A stretch of 64,000 nt of DNA from Methylacidiphilum infernorum V4 (GTDB lineage Bacteria; Verrucomicrobiota; Verrucomicrobiia; Methylacidiphilales; Methylacidiphilaceae): assembly GCF_000019665.1 (NCBI RefSeq), contig NC_010794.1, positions 1,426,001 through 1,490,000 on the forward strand, given 5' to 3'. The position numbers and the translations under genes were made by a program. The notes under the pieces were generated by a model, which searched no databases, was not told where the DNA came from, and saw nothing but the letters and a program-made list of their open reading frames with translations. Shown piece by piece: positions 18,472 through 26,705 of this stretch. Every line of letters begins with the position of its first letter. Position 1 is the first letter of the stretch.

Positions 18472-20259
18472 TTATAGAAGCTTTCTTGCTAAGTCAACAA
18501 TCTCCTTTAATTTTGCTGAAATTTCTTGCCCCGAAAGTATCCCCGATTGGCTTTGAAGCTTTATTCTTTCAAGGCATTTTTGCCTCCACAAAAGGAACAA
18601 ACCTTCTTGAAGGATCCTACAGTGCTCTTCTGGAGTATAACCTTCAGGTTTTTCTTGAAGAGGATGAAACATAAAAGAAACGACGATCCCTTTTTGTTCT
18701 TGAGAAAGAGTTTCAAGAAAAGAACTAATCGATACCGTCTTTTGCGCCTCCTCAAAGTCATAAAGTCTTATCAATAATTCTGCTGCCGGCATAGCGGATA
18801 AAACTCCAGCAGGGAATGTTTCTTTGAAATGAGCGATAAACTGGGGATACTCCATTAAAAACCAAAGGCTTTCTAGTATTACCGGGGGAATCTTTTCTCC
18901 CCAAGACTGTTTTTCTTGATCTTCTTTGCGGTTCAGCTCTTCAGGTCTTTTGTTGGCCGTGTCGAGTTGAGCCATTTTTTGCTCGAAAATTTCCAAGCTG
19001 ATCCCGAGCCGGGCAGCTACCTCTAAACTAGCCGTATGACGGCGGACAGGATCACTTATTTTGATAAGAAGTCCCGCCATCTTCTCGGCAATTTTGCTTT
19101 TGCCAAAAGCTTGTTGGGGAGAATATTCCAGGCAAGCTTTGTTTAAAACGAACGAAGGATAAGGAAGGGCTTCTTCAAGGACTTTTTCAAACGCCTCTCT
19201 TCCCTTTTTAGAAATCAGGCTATCGGGATCCTCTCCAGGAGGAAGCTGCGCTATTTTGATTTCAAGCCCCTCGGCAAGGAGTATCTCCGACGCCCTCAAT
19301 GCTGCCTCTTCACCAGCCCTATCTCCATCATAAGCTACGAAGACCTCGGAACAAAATCTTTTCAATAATCCTGCTTGATGTTCGGTTAGTGCAGTACCCT
19401 GGGTAGCCACGGCGGTAGAAAATCCGGCGGCATGGAGTCGTATGAGATCGATATGACCTTCACACAAAATCGCTTTGCCTGTTTCTGCAATAGCTCTCTT
19501 TGCCTTATGGAAGCCATAAAGAATTTTTCCTTTTGTAAAAATGGGACTTTCGGGAGAATTAAGATATTTAGGTCCCTGTTCTCCTTCAATAAGCCTACCG
19601 CTAAAACCAACGACTTTCCCCGCTTCATCGGTGATCCTGAACATGAGCCTGCCTCGAAATCTATCGTATATTTTTGAATGCTCTGTTCGAATAACCAGTC
19701 CCGCCGGCTCAAGCATTTCGAGGAGCCCCTTTTTAGTCGATGCCCACCTAAGCAATCCATCCCAGCTGTTTAGGGCATAGCCGAGGCCAAATTCTTTTGC
19801 TATACATAAATCTATATTCCTTTCTTTGAGATAGGCCCGGGCAGGCTCCCCGGAAGGCTCGTCAACCAGGATCTTCGTCCAGTATTCCGCAACAGCCTCA
19901 TGGAGTTCCCACAATTTTTGCTTTTGCCTCAAGGATTCATTTTGTTCTTCGTAGCGAAAGGACGAGGGAAAGCTCAATCCCGCTCTTCGGGCAAGATGTT
20001 TTAATGCACCTATAAAATCCAATTTTTCATAATACATGATAAAATCGAACACCGTCCCTCCATAACCGCTGCTAAAGCACTTAAAGAGTTGTTTTTGGGG
20101 ATCTACAAAAAAAGAGGGTGTTTTTTCTTTCTTAAAGGGGCTAAGCGACTTAAACTTAGAACCGGCTCTTTTTAGCACCACGTATTCACTCACCACTTCA
20201 ACGATGTCGTTGGCTTGACGCACTTTTTCGATGAATTCTTTAAAGTCTACTTTGTCCAT
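18472..20259 (-). CDS. dnaG: DNA primase DnaG with eroded zinc finger
   Basis: Makes RNA primers for replication. 595 residues: an N-terminal CHC2-type domain (about 33-90), the catalytic domain with GFSGRLI, and the TOPRIM segment with EGHIDLIRLHAAG and VFVAYDGDRAGEEAALRA, then a C-terminal helicase-binding region. The family zinc ligands C40, H43, C61 and C64 appear here as S40, K43, C61 and S64, in LSPFKKEKTPSF and KCFSSGYGG, so zinc binding is probably lost while the fold sequence remains. Start codon at 20259 gives the usual short lead. It heads the dnaG-rpoD unit. Confidence 0.95.
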   Translation of the reverse strand: MDKVDFKEFIEKVRQANDIVEVVSEYVVLKRAGSKFKSLSPFKKEKTPSFFVDPQKQLFKCFSSGYGGTVFDFIMYYEKLDFIGALKHLARRAGLSFPSSFRYEEQNESLRQKQKLWELHEAVAEYWTKILVDEPSGEPARAYLKERNIDLCIAKEFGLGYALNSWDGLLRWASTKKGLLEMLEPAGLVIRTEHSKIYDRFRGRLMFRITDEAGKVVGFSGRLIEGEQGPKYLNSPESPIFTKGKILYGFHKAKRAIAETGKAILCEGHIDLIRLHAAGFSTAVATQGTALTEHQAGLLKRFCSEVFVAYDGDRAGEEAALRASEILLAEGLEIKIAQLPPGEDPDSLISKKGREAFEKVLEEALPYPSFVLNKACLEYSPQQAFGKSKIAEKMAGLLIKISDPVRRHTASLEVAARLGISLEIFEQKMAQLDTANKRPEELNRKEDQEKQSWGEKIPPVILESLWFLMEYPQFIAHFKETFPAGVLSAMPAAELLIRLYDFEEAQKTVSISSFLETLSQEQKGIVVSFMFHPLQEKPEGYTPEEHCRILQEGLFLLWRQKCLERIKLQSQSGILSGQEISAKLKEIVDLARKLL

Positions 20260-20356
20260 GTAAAAAGAAGAATTAACCGGCTATTGTTCTTGTCATTTTT
20301 TTAATTTATCATTATGAATAAAACCGAATAAATTTATATCATTATAACCGCTTATA

Positions 20357-21475
20357 GTGATTATTGTTTATCTCTTATTTGTTGAACTTTTAGTTTGTCC
20401 CTTCTCTTCAATCTGGGCTACTGAGAAACACCGAGTTATCGTTGTAGAGAATTCGGCTTCCATTACGGGTTACGAAGCCAACGGCCCTGTAGTCAAGGCC
20501 ATGTTTCAAGCCGCACTCAAGAGCTATACCCTAAAATCTACAGAAAAAGAAGCTTGGACGGCCTTTTTCCACATTAGTCCCAAAGAAGATGTGATCGGGA
20601 TAAAGATAAACTCGAGTGGGGGAAAGGTGATGTCCACAAGAAAGGCGCTGGTGAACGCCATTGCAGAAAGTCTCATGGAAGCGGGTGTGCCTTCCCAGCA
20701 CATCATTGTTTGGGATAAATATGAAGATGACCTTTACAATGCAAGTTATCTTCCTTTAGCTGAAAATAGCCGGTATTTTGTCAAATCGGTCATTCCTCAA
20801 ACGGGTTTTGACCCGAAGGTTTTTTATGTCAATGAAATTTTAGGAAAGCTCATATGGGGAGATATGCTCTTTCAGGGACTCAGACCCACTCCCCTACAAG
20901 CAAGACAACCTTCAGATTCTGAGGAAAATGTTGCCCGATTGTACGAAAAAGGAGTTCCTGTAAGCAGCCTAGAAAGGCGGGTAAGCAATAAATCCTTTTA
21001 TGCAAGGCTTGTCACCCAGATTTGCTCTAAAATTATCAATGTTCCCGTTCTTTCCGATAACCCCAACATTGGACTGAACGGCTGTTTGGCTTCCCTTGCC
21101 CTAGGCATGGTCGATAACACCAGAAGGTTTCAAGGCGAAGGGGTTTGGGGAGATCCTGCCATAGCTGAAATACTTGACCAACCCCTGGTTAGGAAAAAAA
21201 TCATTCTTCATGTCATGGACGCTCTCATTGCCGGATTTGCCGGAGGACCTCAATTTAGCCCTGAATACTCGGTAGTTTCCGGAAGTATCTACTTGAGTAC
21301 CGATCCTGTCGCTATCGATTCTTTCGTTCTCCCGTTGGTTGATTCCTGGAGGTTAACTGCAAAAATACCGCCCCTCAGTCCTTGCTCCCATTACATCCAA
21401 ACGGCCGAAGAATATGGATTGGGTATAGCCAATCGCAAAAATATCGAAGTTGTAAAAATTTCCCTTTCACCCTAA
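20357..21475 (+). CDS. Secreted DUF362-like protein
   Basis: A 372-residue protein with an N-terminal hydrophobic signal (about residues 2-20). The body matches my recollection of the DUF362 family: KEDVIGIKINSSGG, LIEAG-like segment AESLMEAGVPSQHIIVWDK, INVPVLSDNPNIGLNGCLASLALGM and STDPVAIDS. The family has no firm biochemical role. It has no ferredoxin-type cysteine cluster. A GTG at 20357 is the likely start as no ATG precedes the signal segment. Divergent from dnaG, with mazG following about 75 bases on. Confidence 0.65.
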   Translation: MIIVYLLFVELLVCPFSSIWATEKHRVIVVENSASITGYEANGPVVKAMFQAALKSYTLKSTEKEAWTAFFHISPKEDVIGIKINSSGGKVMSTRKALVNAIAESLMEAGVPSQHIIVWDKYEDDLYNASYLPLAENSRYFVKSVIPQTGFDPKVFYVNEILGKLIWGDMLFQGLRPTPLQARQPSDSEENVARLYEKGVPVSSLERRVSNKSFYARLVTQICSKIINVPVLSDNPNIGLNGCLASLALGMVDNTRRFQGEGVWGDPAIAEILDQPLVRKKIILHVMDALIAGFAGGPQFSPEYSVVSGSIYLSTDPVAIDSFVLPLVDSWRLTAKIPPLSPCSHYIQTAEEYGLGIANRKNIEVVKISLSP

Positions 21476-21548
21476 TCGCAAAAAAGGGGATAATTGTTTA
21501 ACAGAGCGTTAATCCTTATAATAATTGAATCTCTTTATTGAGCTGACT

Positions 21549-22334
21549 ATGAATCCCCCAGAATGGCTCCTTTTTGATCCTCTTCTCAGGGTACTAACGA
21601 TAATGACCATACTCAGGTCTCCCCAGGGTTGTCCCTGGGATAGGGAACAGACGCATAAAAGTTTAAAATCCCAATTGATAGAAGAATGTTATGAACTTCT
21701 CGAAGCGATAGACCAAGAAGATCCATCCTCGATAAAAGAAGAACTGGGAGATATCCTTCTTCATGTTCTCTTTCATGCTCAAATAGCCCAGGAAGCAGGA
21801 AAATTTTCTTTTTGGGATATACTGGATAATCTCTCTGCCAAGCTCATCCGCCGTCATCCCCATGTTTTTGGAACCCAAACAGCTTCTACTACCGATGAAG
21901 TTTACCAAAATTGGGAGAAGATTAAGAAAAAGGAAAAACCCCATAGAGAAAGTCTTTTTGACGGAATTCCCCTTTATCTGCCTGCATTAATAAAAGCCAT
22001 GAAACTCCAATCCAAGGCTTCAAAATTAAACTTAGACTGGAAGGATCCTCAAGGTCCTCTTTCAAAAATGCAGGAGGAACTCGATGAAATAAAAGAAGCT
22101 TACGGAGAAAAAAATAGAGAAAAGATAAAAAAAGAAATAGGCGATCTTATATTTTCTGCCGTGAATTTTTCAAGGATGCTTGGAATCGATCCTGAAGAGG
22201 CGATCAAAGAATCCTCTGTTGTTTTTGAAAAACGATGCCGGTTTATTGAAAAAGAATTAAAAGCCAGCACCCTTCCAGAAAACCCCGAAGATCTCGATAA
22301 ACTCTGGGAAAAAGCCAAGGAGATCTACCCTTAA
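21549..22334 (+). CDS. mazG: Nucleoside triphosphate pyrophosphohydrolase MazG
   Basis: Hydrolyses NTPs and dNTPs to monophosphates and pyrophosphate, cleaning the nucleotide pool. Two MazG repeats are seen: the first with CPWDREQTHKSLKSQLIEE and the metal-binding ELGDILLH, the second with the EELDEIKEA and EIGDLIFSAVNFSR segments. About 261 residues from the ATG at 21549 (a TTG at 21525 is the alternative). It is the last core gene before the plasmid-derived island. Confidence 0.9.
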   Translation: MNPPEWLLFDPLLRVLTIMTILRSPQGCPWDREQTHKSLKSQLIEECYELLEAIDQEDPSSIKEELGDILLHVLFHAQIAQEAGKFSFWDILDNLSAKLIRRHPHVFGTQTASTTDEVYQNWEKIKKKEKPHRESLFDGIPLYLPALIKAMKLQSKASKLNLDWKDPQGPLSKMQEELDEIKEAYGEKNREKIKKEIGDLIFSAVNFSRMLGIDPEEAIKESSVVFEKRCRFIEKELKASTLPENPEDLDKLWEKAKEIYP

Positions 22335-22347
22335 AAATATTTTGGCA

Positions 22348-22524
22348 TTACCAAGGCCTCTGCATAGCTGGGTTGTAGCGAGGAGGGCTTTTCCTAAGCA
22401 ATAGCTGCATATGCTGGGTATAATAAGCGACTTTCTTGAGCTGTCTAGCATTCCGCGCGACGGCTACTTCTCTAAAGTCCGTCCCAATGATTACGTATTT
22501 GATCTTGATCTTATTGCGTGCCAT
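22348..22524 (-). CDS. Small unknown protein B1 of duplicated unit
   Basis: A 58-residue frame whose ATG (22524) overlaps the end of the upstream DUF6166-like gene, suggesting translational coupling. The sequence KIKIKYVIIGTDFREVAVAR resembles the B2 protein (22878-23012) of the second unit in pattern (KI..I.V...G....AV.R.A). The two small frames are therefore probably real and homologous. Function unknown. Confidence 0.5.
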   Translation of the reverse strand: MARNKIKIKYVIIGTDFREVAVARNARQLKKVAYYTQHMQLLLRKSPPRYNPAMQRPW

Positions 22525-22802
22525 ATTTGCACCAACTCCTTGATTTGCTGTTCCGTAAGCTCCCACCCAAATCCGCTCTGAAGCCTCGAGACAATGTCCA
22601 GCACTGCATCGAATTCTTCATCTTTAAGGCCAATATCAATGACCAAGTCCCTCGCAAGCTGCTGCGGCCCGGGGCCTCGAAAGCCCCACTCGTGCACGGG
22701 CCATCCCTTATCTAGGGGGATCCACCGCCCGTTTTCCTCCACGATATAGACGCGCGGCCAATGGTCACCTTCATATACACCGACGTATTTCTTCACTCCC
22801 AT
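22491..22802 (-). CDS. DUF6166-like protein, copy A1
   Basis: A 103-residue protein with the segment WGFRGPGPQQLARDLVID, which resembles the DUF6166 family (pattern WGYGGSGPAxLALxIL), a group common on phages and plasmids and without known function. The first 15 residues (MGVKKYVGVYEGDHW) are almost identical to the second copy at 22979-23311, and the DNA duplication continues upstream. Its ribosome-binding site is in the conserved GGGAG/ATG context at 22803-22812. It overlaps the small B1 frame. Confidence 0.6.
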   Translation of the reverse strand: MGVKKYVGVYEGDHWPRVYIVEENGRWIPLDKGWPVHEWGFRGPGPQQLARDLVIDIGLKDEEFDAVLDIVSRLQSGFGWELTEQQIKELVQIWHAIRSRSNT

Positions 22803-22857
22803 CTCCCGTTAATTTGCGGACTGGATTGCGACTAGCTGGCTGCTCGAACCGACAACG
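22746..22857. repeat. Tandem duplication block, copy 1
   Basis: About 112 bases nearly identical to 23255-23365, with a few substitutions and one single-base indel; the last 46 bases (22812-22857) are identical to 23320-23365. It covers the start of the A1 gene and its upstream leader. The period is about 508 bases, equal to one A-B gene unit, so the arrangement is a tandem duplication followed by divergence. Confidence 0.85.
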
Positions 22858-22877
22858 TCAAGCTCCACCCAGCACGC

Positions 22878-23012
22878 TCAACATGCTTTCGCGAAAGAAC
22901 GCACGACTCTCTCCACGTCTCCAGCATCGCGTATCACGGCAAGACTGATATAGTCTTTTTTGCCGAAAGTGCGAACAGCTATAGTTGTGATTTTTGTTTC
23001 GCTGCATGCCAT
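22878..23012 (-). CDS. Small unknown protein B2 of duplicated unit
   Basis: A 44-residue frame starting at an ATG inside the end of the A2 gene and ending with the codons for KAC before a TGA. Its core (KITTIAVRTFGKKDYISLAV) has the same pattern as the B1 protein, and it keeps the same overlap with its upstream DUF6166-like gene. Conservation of this layout in both units is the reason for calling it. Function unknown. Confidence 0.45.
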   Translation of the reverse strand: MACSETKITTIAVRTFGKKDYISLAVIRDAGDVERVVRSFAKAC

Positions 23013-23311
23013 TGCTTCACCCTTTCCCTTATTTCTTGTTCCGTCAGTTCCCAGTTGGATCCGCGCCTAAGATTAAGAACGATATCAAGCACAGCATCGA
23101 AATCTATGTCTTCAAGACCAGCGTCAATGATTAAGTCCCAAGCGAGTTGCTTAGGCATGGAGCCAATGTATCCCCACGCGTGGGCGGACGAACCCCCGTC
23201 AAGGGGGTTCCGGATGTTAACCTTGAGGCTTCTCTTATTGCCGTGTTCTAAAACATAGACGCGCGGCCAACGGTCACCTTCATATACACCGACATATTTC
23301 TTCACTCCCAC
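22979..23311 (-). CDS. DUF6166-like protein, copy A2
   Basis: A 110-residue paralogue of A1, with HAWGYIGSMPKQLAWDLIID in place of the A1 core and the same start (MGVKKYVGVYEGD). The middle region differs: A2 has an insertion with NIRNPLDGGSS. Differences are spread over the protein, so the duplication is not recent except near the start, where the DNA is almost unchanged; this may mean conversion between copies. Function unknown. Confidence 0.6.
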   Translation of the reverse strand: MGVKKYVGVYEGDRWPRVYVLEHGNKRSLKVNIRNPLDGGSSAHAWGYIGSMPKQLAWDLIIDAGLEDIDFDAVLDIVLNLRRGSNWELTEQEIRERVKQWHAAKQKSQL

Positions 23312-23365
23312 CTCCCATTATTTGCGGACTGGATTGCGACTAGCTGGCTGCTCGAACCGACAACG
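23255..23365. repeat. Tandem duplication block, copy 2
   Basis: The partner of 22746-22857. Its last bases also form the final codons (SLSVRAAS) and stop of the small unknown gene at 23340-23570, which shows that the duplicated unit began within or next to that gene. Confidence 0.85.
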
Positions 23366-23570
23366 AACTTTCCGGTCCAACATTGACTATTGTTCCCTCG
23401 GTCAGCGGAGGATCAACGACAACAGTTACCTCATCGCGTCTTTCTTCCACTTGTGTAATTTTAGTTTGCGGAAGCTCTTCAATCCGTAGCCATTTTTGAG
23501 TTTGCGGGTCAAAGACCCTGGTAAACACGATGCCGAAACGTGGATGATCAATAACAAAGTCCAACTTCAT
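23340..23570 (-). CDS. Small unknown protein
   Basis: A 76-residue frame with no family I recognise. It begins MKLDFVIDHPRFGIVFTR and has a hydrophilic, strand-rich look. Its last eight residues come from the repeat shared with 22812-22857, so the original C-terminus may have been altered by the duplication. It heads the minus-strand set B1-A1-B2-A2 and is divergent from the small gene at 23642. Confidence 0.45.
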   Translation of the reverse strand: MKLDFVIDHPRFGIVFTRVFDPQTQKWLRIEELPQTKITQVEERRDEVTVVVDPPLTEGTIVNVGPESSLSVRAAS

Positions 23571-23641
23571 GTCTGTCTCTTTGAATTTATATTATTTTTA
23601 CATTATTTTTATTTTATTTCAATAAAAATTCTGTAAACCTT

Positions 23642-23881
23642 TTGAAAAATATGAAAAATCTGACTATTAAAAGAAAGTATAAGCCTCTGAGAATACCTCT
23701 TTGCACAAGAATAGCTCCGGCCGCGCGCCTGCGTCTGCAACAGCTCCGTGCGAGGTACAACCTGCCCGTCGGGGAGGTGATCGAGCTGCTTTTATTGTTA
23801 CACGACAAAAAAATAAACAAAAACGATCTGGAAAAGATCGAGAAGGGGGAGAAAAAGTTCAGCGCCTACCACCAGGAATGA
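23642..23881 (+). CDS. Small basic protein, possible ribbon-helix-helix regulator
   Basis: A 79-residue protein, very basic at the start, with a central segment (RIPLCTRIAPAARLRLQQLR, then YNLPVGEVIELLLLLH) that fits a strand followed by two helices as in ribbon-helix-helix repressors. It lies just upstream of the repA-like gene on the same strand, where plasmids often have a copy-number regulator such as CopG. The start may be the second methionine (MKNLTIKRKY). The fold and role are inference. Confidence 0.45.
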   Translation: MKNMKNLTIKRKYKPLRIPLCTRIAPAARLRLQQLRARYNLPVGEVIELLLLLHDKKINKNDLEKIEKGEKKFSAYHQE

Positions 23882-23945
23882 ATAAAAAATGCCGGACGCT
23901 TGTTAGGAGAGAGGAGACAGGCGAGCGTCCGGTGGAACAGCTACT

Positions 23946-24809
23946 ATGAAAAAAATAACTGAATGCAACAATGTAAGCAAGCAGATTAAGAATTTTGTCG
24001 CAGCCGCCGACGAGATTCATTCTGGTCCCCCAACACCGACGGACGTCGGCTTCTATCACAGAATTGTTTGCCAGGTAAGCTTGCCACGCAGTCAAGTAGA
24101 TGGGGCATTTTTCGCGCGCAAGATCGGACGCGCATCCATAATTATACAACCAGGCACGCTAGTCATTGACGGCAATCCCACGCAACAGATAATTCCCTAC
24201 AGCGTGTTCCCGAGGCTCGTTTTTGCGCGCATGATGACATATACGATCAAAACGCGATCGTGCGAAATTTCTTTAGCCCGCAACCCGGCGGACCTTCTCC
24301 GCTCCCTCGAGCTGTCAGCAGAGGTGCGTCGGTATAGAACATTATACAAGCAAACGGCAACGCTCGCCGCATGCTCAATACGCCTCGGCTGGGGACACAC
24401 GACTATCACTCCCAGCATATTTGAAGAATTTATGATATGACATCAGGACGCGAGGAAAGAGGCGGCGATAGTTCTCTCATCGCGATTCTACGCGTCATTG
24501 ATCGATCACGCCGTTTCGTTTGACATGCGCGCAATCTACGCTGTGAGAGGAACAGCTCTCGGTTTTGACATATATACAATGCTGGCATACCGGCTATGCA
24601 GGCTCACGGAAATGATCGTTGTGTCCTGGGCAGCATTGAAGGAACAATTCGGGCAAGAACACGCCAATCCTCGAGACTTCCGACGCGAGTTCATCCGTCT
24701 GTTGCGACGCGTCCTAGCGGCATACCCAAAAGCCCGCGTTTGCCCGGTTGCTGGAGGCCTCGAGCTCCGACCATCTTCACCACCAATTCCAATGCTGCTT
24801 TTGAAGTGA
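23946..24809 (+). pseudogene. Plasmid replication initiator RepA-like gene with one in-frame stop
   Basis: One reading frame of 288 codons interrupted once by TGA at 24438-24440. The part before has IPYSVFPRLVFARMMTYTIKTRSCEISLARN, in two overlapping stretches, which matches the RepA pattern 'iPyG..aRLLl.wl.TeAvrtks..i.lg'. The part after has TALGFDIYTMLAYRL, SWAALKEQFGQEHANPRDFR and GGLELRPSSPPIPM, typical of the plasmid RepA C-terminal family (Pfam RepA_C). The frame remains open directly after the stop (24441 onward), with residues that continue the family alignment. Joined, the protein has about 287 residues, a normal size for this group. Either a nonsense mutation has inactivated the gene or two fragments are made. 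The replication origin was not identified. Confidence 0.7.
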
Positions 24810-24919
24810 ATAACCCTGTAAAATAAGAGTGGTCTTTTGAAAGATGATTGCCCCCTTTATGGCAGAGCAACCTTTTCTTTTAAATTGGACACTATATTTT
24901 AAAAAAGAATATTGCAGCT

Positions 24920-25741
24920 ATGACAGTTCCTTTTCACGATCCAGAATGGGTTCACAAAAAAATGATCCAGATTAGCAAGGAGCTAGGATGGAAGAGAAAA
25001 CTCCTGTGCACTGTTGCCAAAAAGTTCCCCGTAGAAGCTTTTTATTCTCATCCCGGCCGCAATCCTCCATCTACTCCGCACATTTACTTGTCTGCAGGCA
25101 TACACGGAGATGAACCGGCGGGAGTCCTGGCCCTTATTTATTGGTTAGAAAATTTCCGCTCTTTTTTTTATCCTTACCGTTTCTCCCTTATTCCCGTGAT
25201 CAACCCTTGGGGATTGAAACAAAACAGTCGACTCAACGAACAGGGCATCGATCTGAATAGAGCATTCCAAAATACGAATCTTTCTCCTATTAAAGAAATC
25301 CGGTCCTTTCTCGAAACTCAAGGACCTTTTGATCTCTCCTTGCTCCTTCACGAAGACTATGACGCCCATGGAGTTTATCTTTACGAAACCCCGGCCAACC
25401 TCAAGCTGGGTAAAAAAATCTTGGATGAAGTTTCAAAAATTTGCCTCATAGAGAATCGCCCCAAGATAGAGGGGAGAAAACATAACGGCGGAGTGCTCTC
25501 TCGACCCTTAAGGAAAAACCGCTTTGAAAAAATGGGATATCCTGAAGCCGTTTATCTTTATTTTCAGCTCCAATGCAAGAAAATTTATACGATTGAAACT
25601 CCCTCAGAATGGGACATTGAGAAAAGAATACAAGCTCATTTTACAGCCATTAATACCGCTCTTTCCTTGCTTTCAAGGGAAAAACAGTTATTTTTGGAGA
25701 ACGCTTCTACGGATTCTCCAAAGAATACCATTCAAGATTAA
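24920..25741 (+). CDS. M14-family zinc metallopeptidase (succinylglutamate desuccinylase/aspartoacylase-like)
   Basis: A 273-residue protein with the M14 zinc ligands: H and E in AGIHGDEPAG and a histidine in LLLHEDYDAHG. The arginine segment NEQGIDLNRAFQN binds the substrate carboxylate in this family. No signal peptide, so it acts in the cytoplasm. Relatives cleave murein peptides, acyl-amino acids or deacylate; the substrate here is unknown. It stands alone after the plasmid island; convergent with plsC across a gap of about 180 bases. Confidence 0.7.
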   Translation: MTVPFHDPEWVHKKMIQISKELGWKRKLLCTVAKKFPVEAFYSHPGRNPPSTPHIYLSAGIHGDEPAGVLALIYWLENFRSFFYPYRFSLIPVINPWGLKQNSRLNEQGIDLNRAFQNTNLSPIKEIRSFLETQGPFDLSLLLHEDYDAHGVYLYETPANLKLGKKILDEVSKICLIENRPKIEGRKHNGGVLSRPLRKNRFEKMGYPEAVYLYFQLQCKKIYTIETPSEWDIEKRIQAHFTAINTALSLLSREKQLFLENASTDSPKNTIQD

Positions 25742-25919
25742 GACGTTGAAAGTCTCTCTCATTTTAGCCCGATTGTCGTCCAATCAATTTTTAAGGATTT
25801 TGGATAGAAAAGTGTCGAAAGAACGATTGCAAGAAACCGTTACCTGAATAGTCCTCGATCCTTTCCCAACCGTCATCCCATAAAACCACCTGGTTGAAAG
25901 TCCCCTGCCCTTTGAAGAC

Positions 25920-26621
25920 CTACCTGGGGCGGGGAATTTTTTCTTTCCATCTCTGCTGGGCTGAACAAGGCCATTCAAAAGGCTCAATGTTGTGCTGTTT
26001 AACAAGCTGCCAAAAGAGCATAAGGAGGCTATCATGGATTTTTTGCGTCAACTCGGCCCTTTTTTCCCCTTTTTCGGGGAAAATCAATTCTCCAAATTTT
26101 ACAAATATTCTCGGTCTATAAAACCAAGTTTTAGGTTGATACAAAAGGTCGGAACCTATGATGACCACCGGCAGGATTGGGCATTGAGAAAGTTGAGATA
26201 AAGTAGCCGGACTAAAAGACAATTTTGCCCCAAGCAAAATAGAATTCTTTCCATGTCTAATCCCTCGTTCCGGGAACAGTCCCACAAGCCTTCCCGCTTT
26301 GAGCCTACTGACGATGGCCTTCGCAGCCTTAGGGTCCATCCGCTCCCTATCCACCGGAATGACATTAAGATTGGTTAAAATCTGGGAAAGAACAAGATCG
26401 TTAAAAAGCTTACCATCAGCCACGTAATCAATGGGGCGGGGAGCATGCATCCCCAAAATAATAGGATCAAAATGGCTAATGTGATTGGAAACCAGTAGAC
26501 AGCCCCCGCTCGAAGGTATCCTTTCTAAACCATAAATATGTATTTTAGAGGAAATGTTAAGAATCCTCTTGCAAATGATTCCAGAAAAGAAAAAAAAACC
26601 GTCTCGCGCTTCTTGATTCAT
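25920..26621 (-). CDS. 1-acyl-sn-glycerol-3-phosphate acyltransferase (PlsC family)
   Basis: A 233-residue membrane-associated acyltransferase of phospholipid synthesis. The catalytic NHxxxxD motif is SNHISHFDPIILG, the glycerophosphate-binding motif is LFPERGIRHG, and PILPVVIIGSD is the fourth conserved block. Proteins of this size transfer an acyl group to lysophosphatidic acid. It ends the long minus-strand run that begins with pyrB. Confidence 0.85.
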   Translation of the reverse strand: MNQEARDGFFFFSGIICKRILNISSKIHIYGLERIPSSGGCLLVSNHISHFDPIILGMHAPRPIDYVADGKLFNDLVLSQILTNLNVIPVDRERMDPKAAKAIVSRLKAGRLVGLFPERGIRHGKNSILLGAKLSFSPATLSQLSQCPILPVVIIGSDLLYQPKTWFYRPRIFVKFGELIFPEKGEKRAELTQKIHDSLLMLFWQLVKQHNIEPFEWPCSAQQRWKEKIPRPR

Positions 26622-26705
26622 CGCAACTATAGCGAATCAGAACATCCGACTTTTGCTTTTTTTTAAGACTATGACAAGAAAAAGTTTCAGACAAGAAAAA
26701 GGCAT

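Larger units (their letters stand above)
22348..24809. mobile_element. Plasmid-derived island (integrated remnant)
   Basis: A 2.5-kb block between mazG and an M14 peptidase holding only small genes of accessory type: two copies of a DUF6166-like gene pair, a small unknown gene, a possible ribbon-helix-helix gene and a broken repA. Codon use and richer G+C content differ from the flanking genes. The repA-like sequence points to an integrated plasmid. I saw no integrase, tRNA target or flanking att repeats, so the boundaries are approximate. Confidence 0.65.

Noticed and set aside
23859-24149. Minus-strand frame antisense to repA
   Set aside because: No family pattern, and the plus strand has clear RepA-like sequence.
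22335-24919. Integrase, tRNA target or att repeats around the plasmid-derived island
   Set aside because: None was found on either side within the window, so site-specific integration cannot be claimed.
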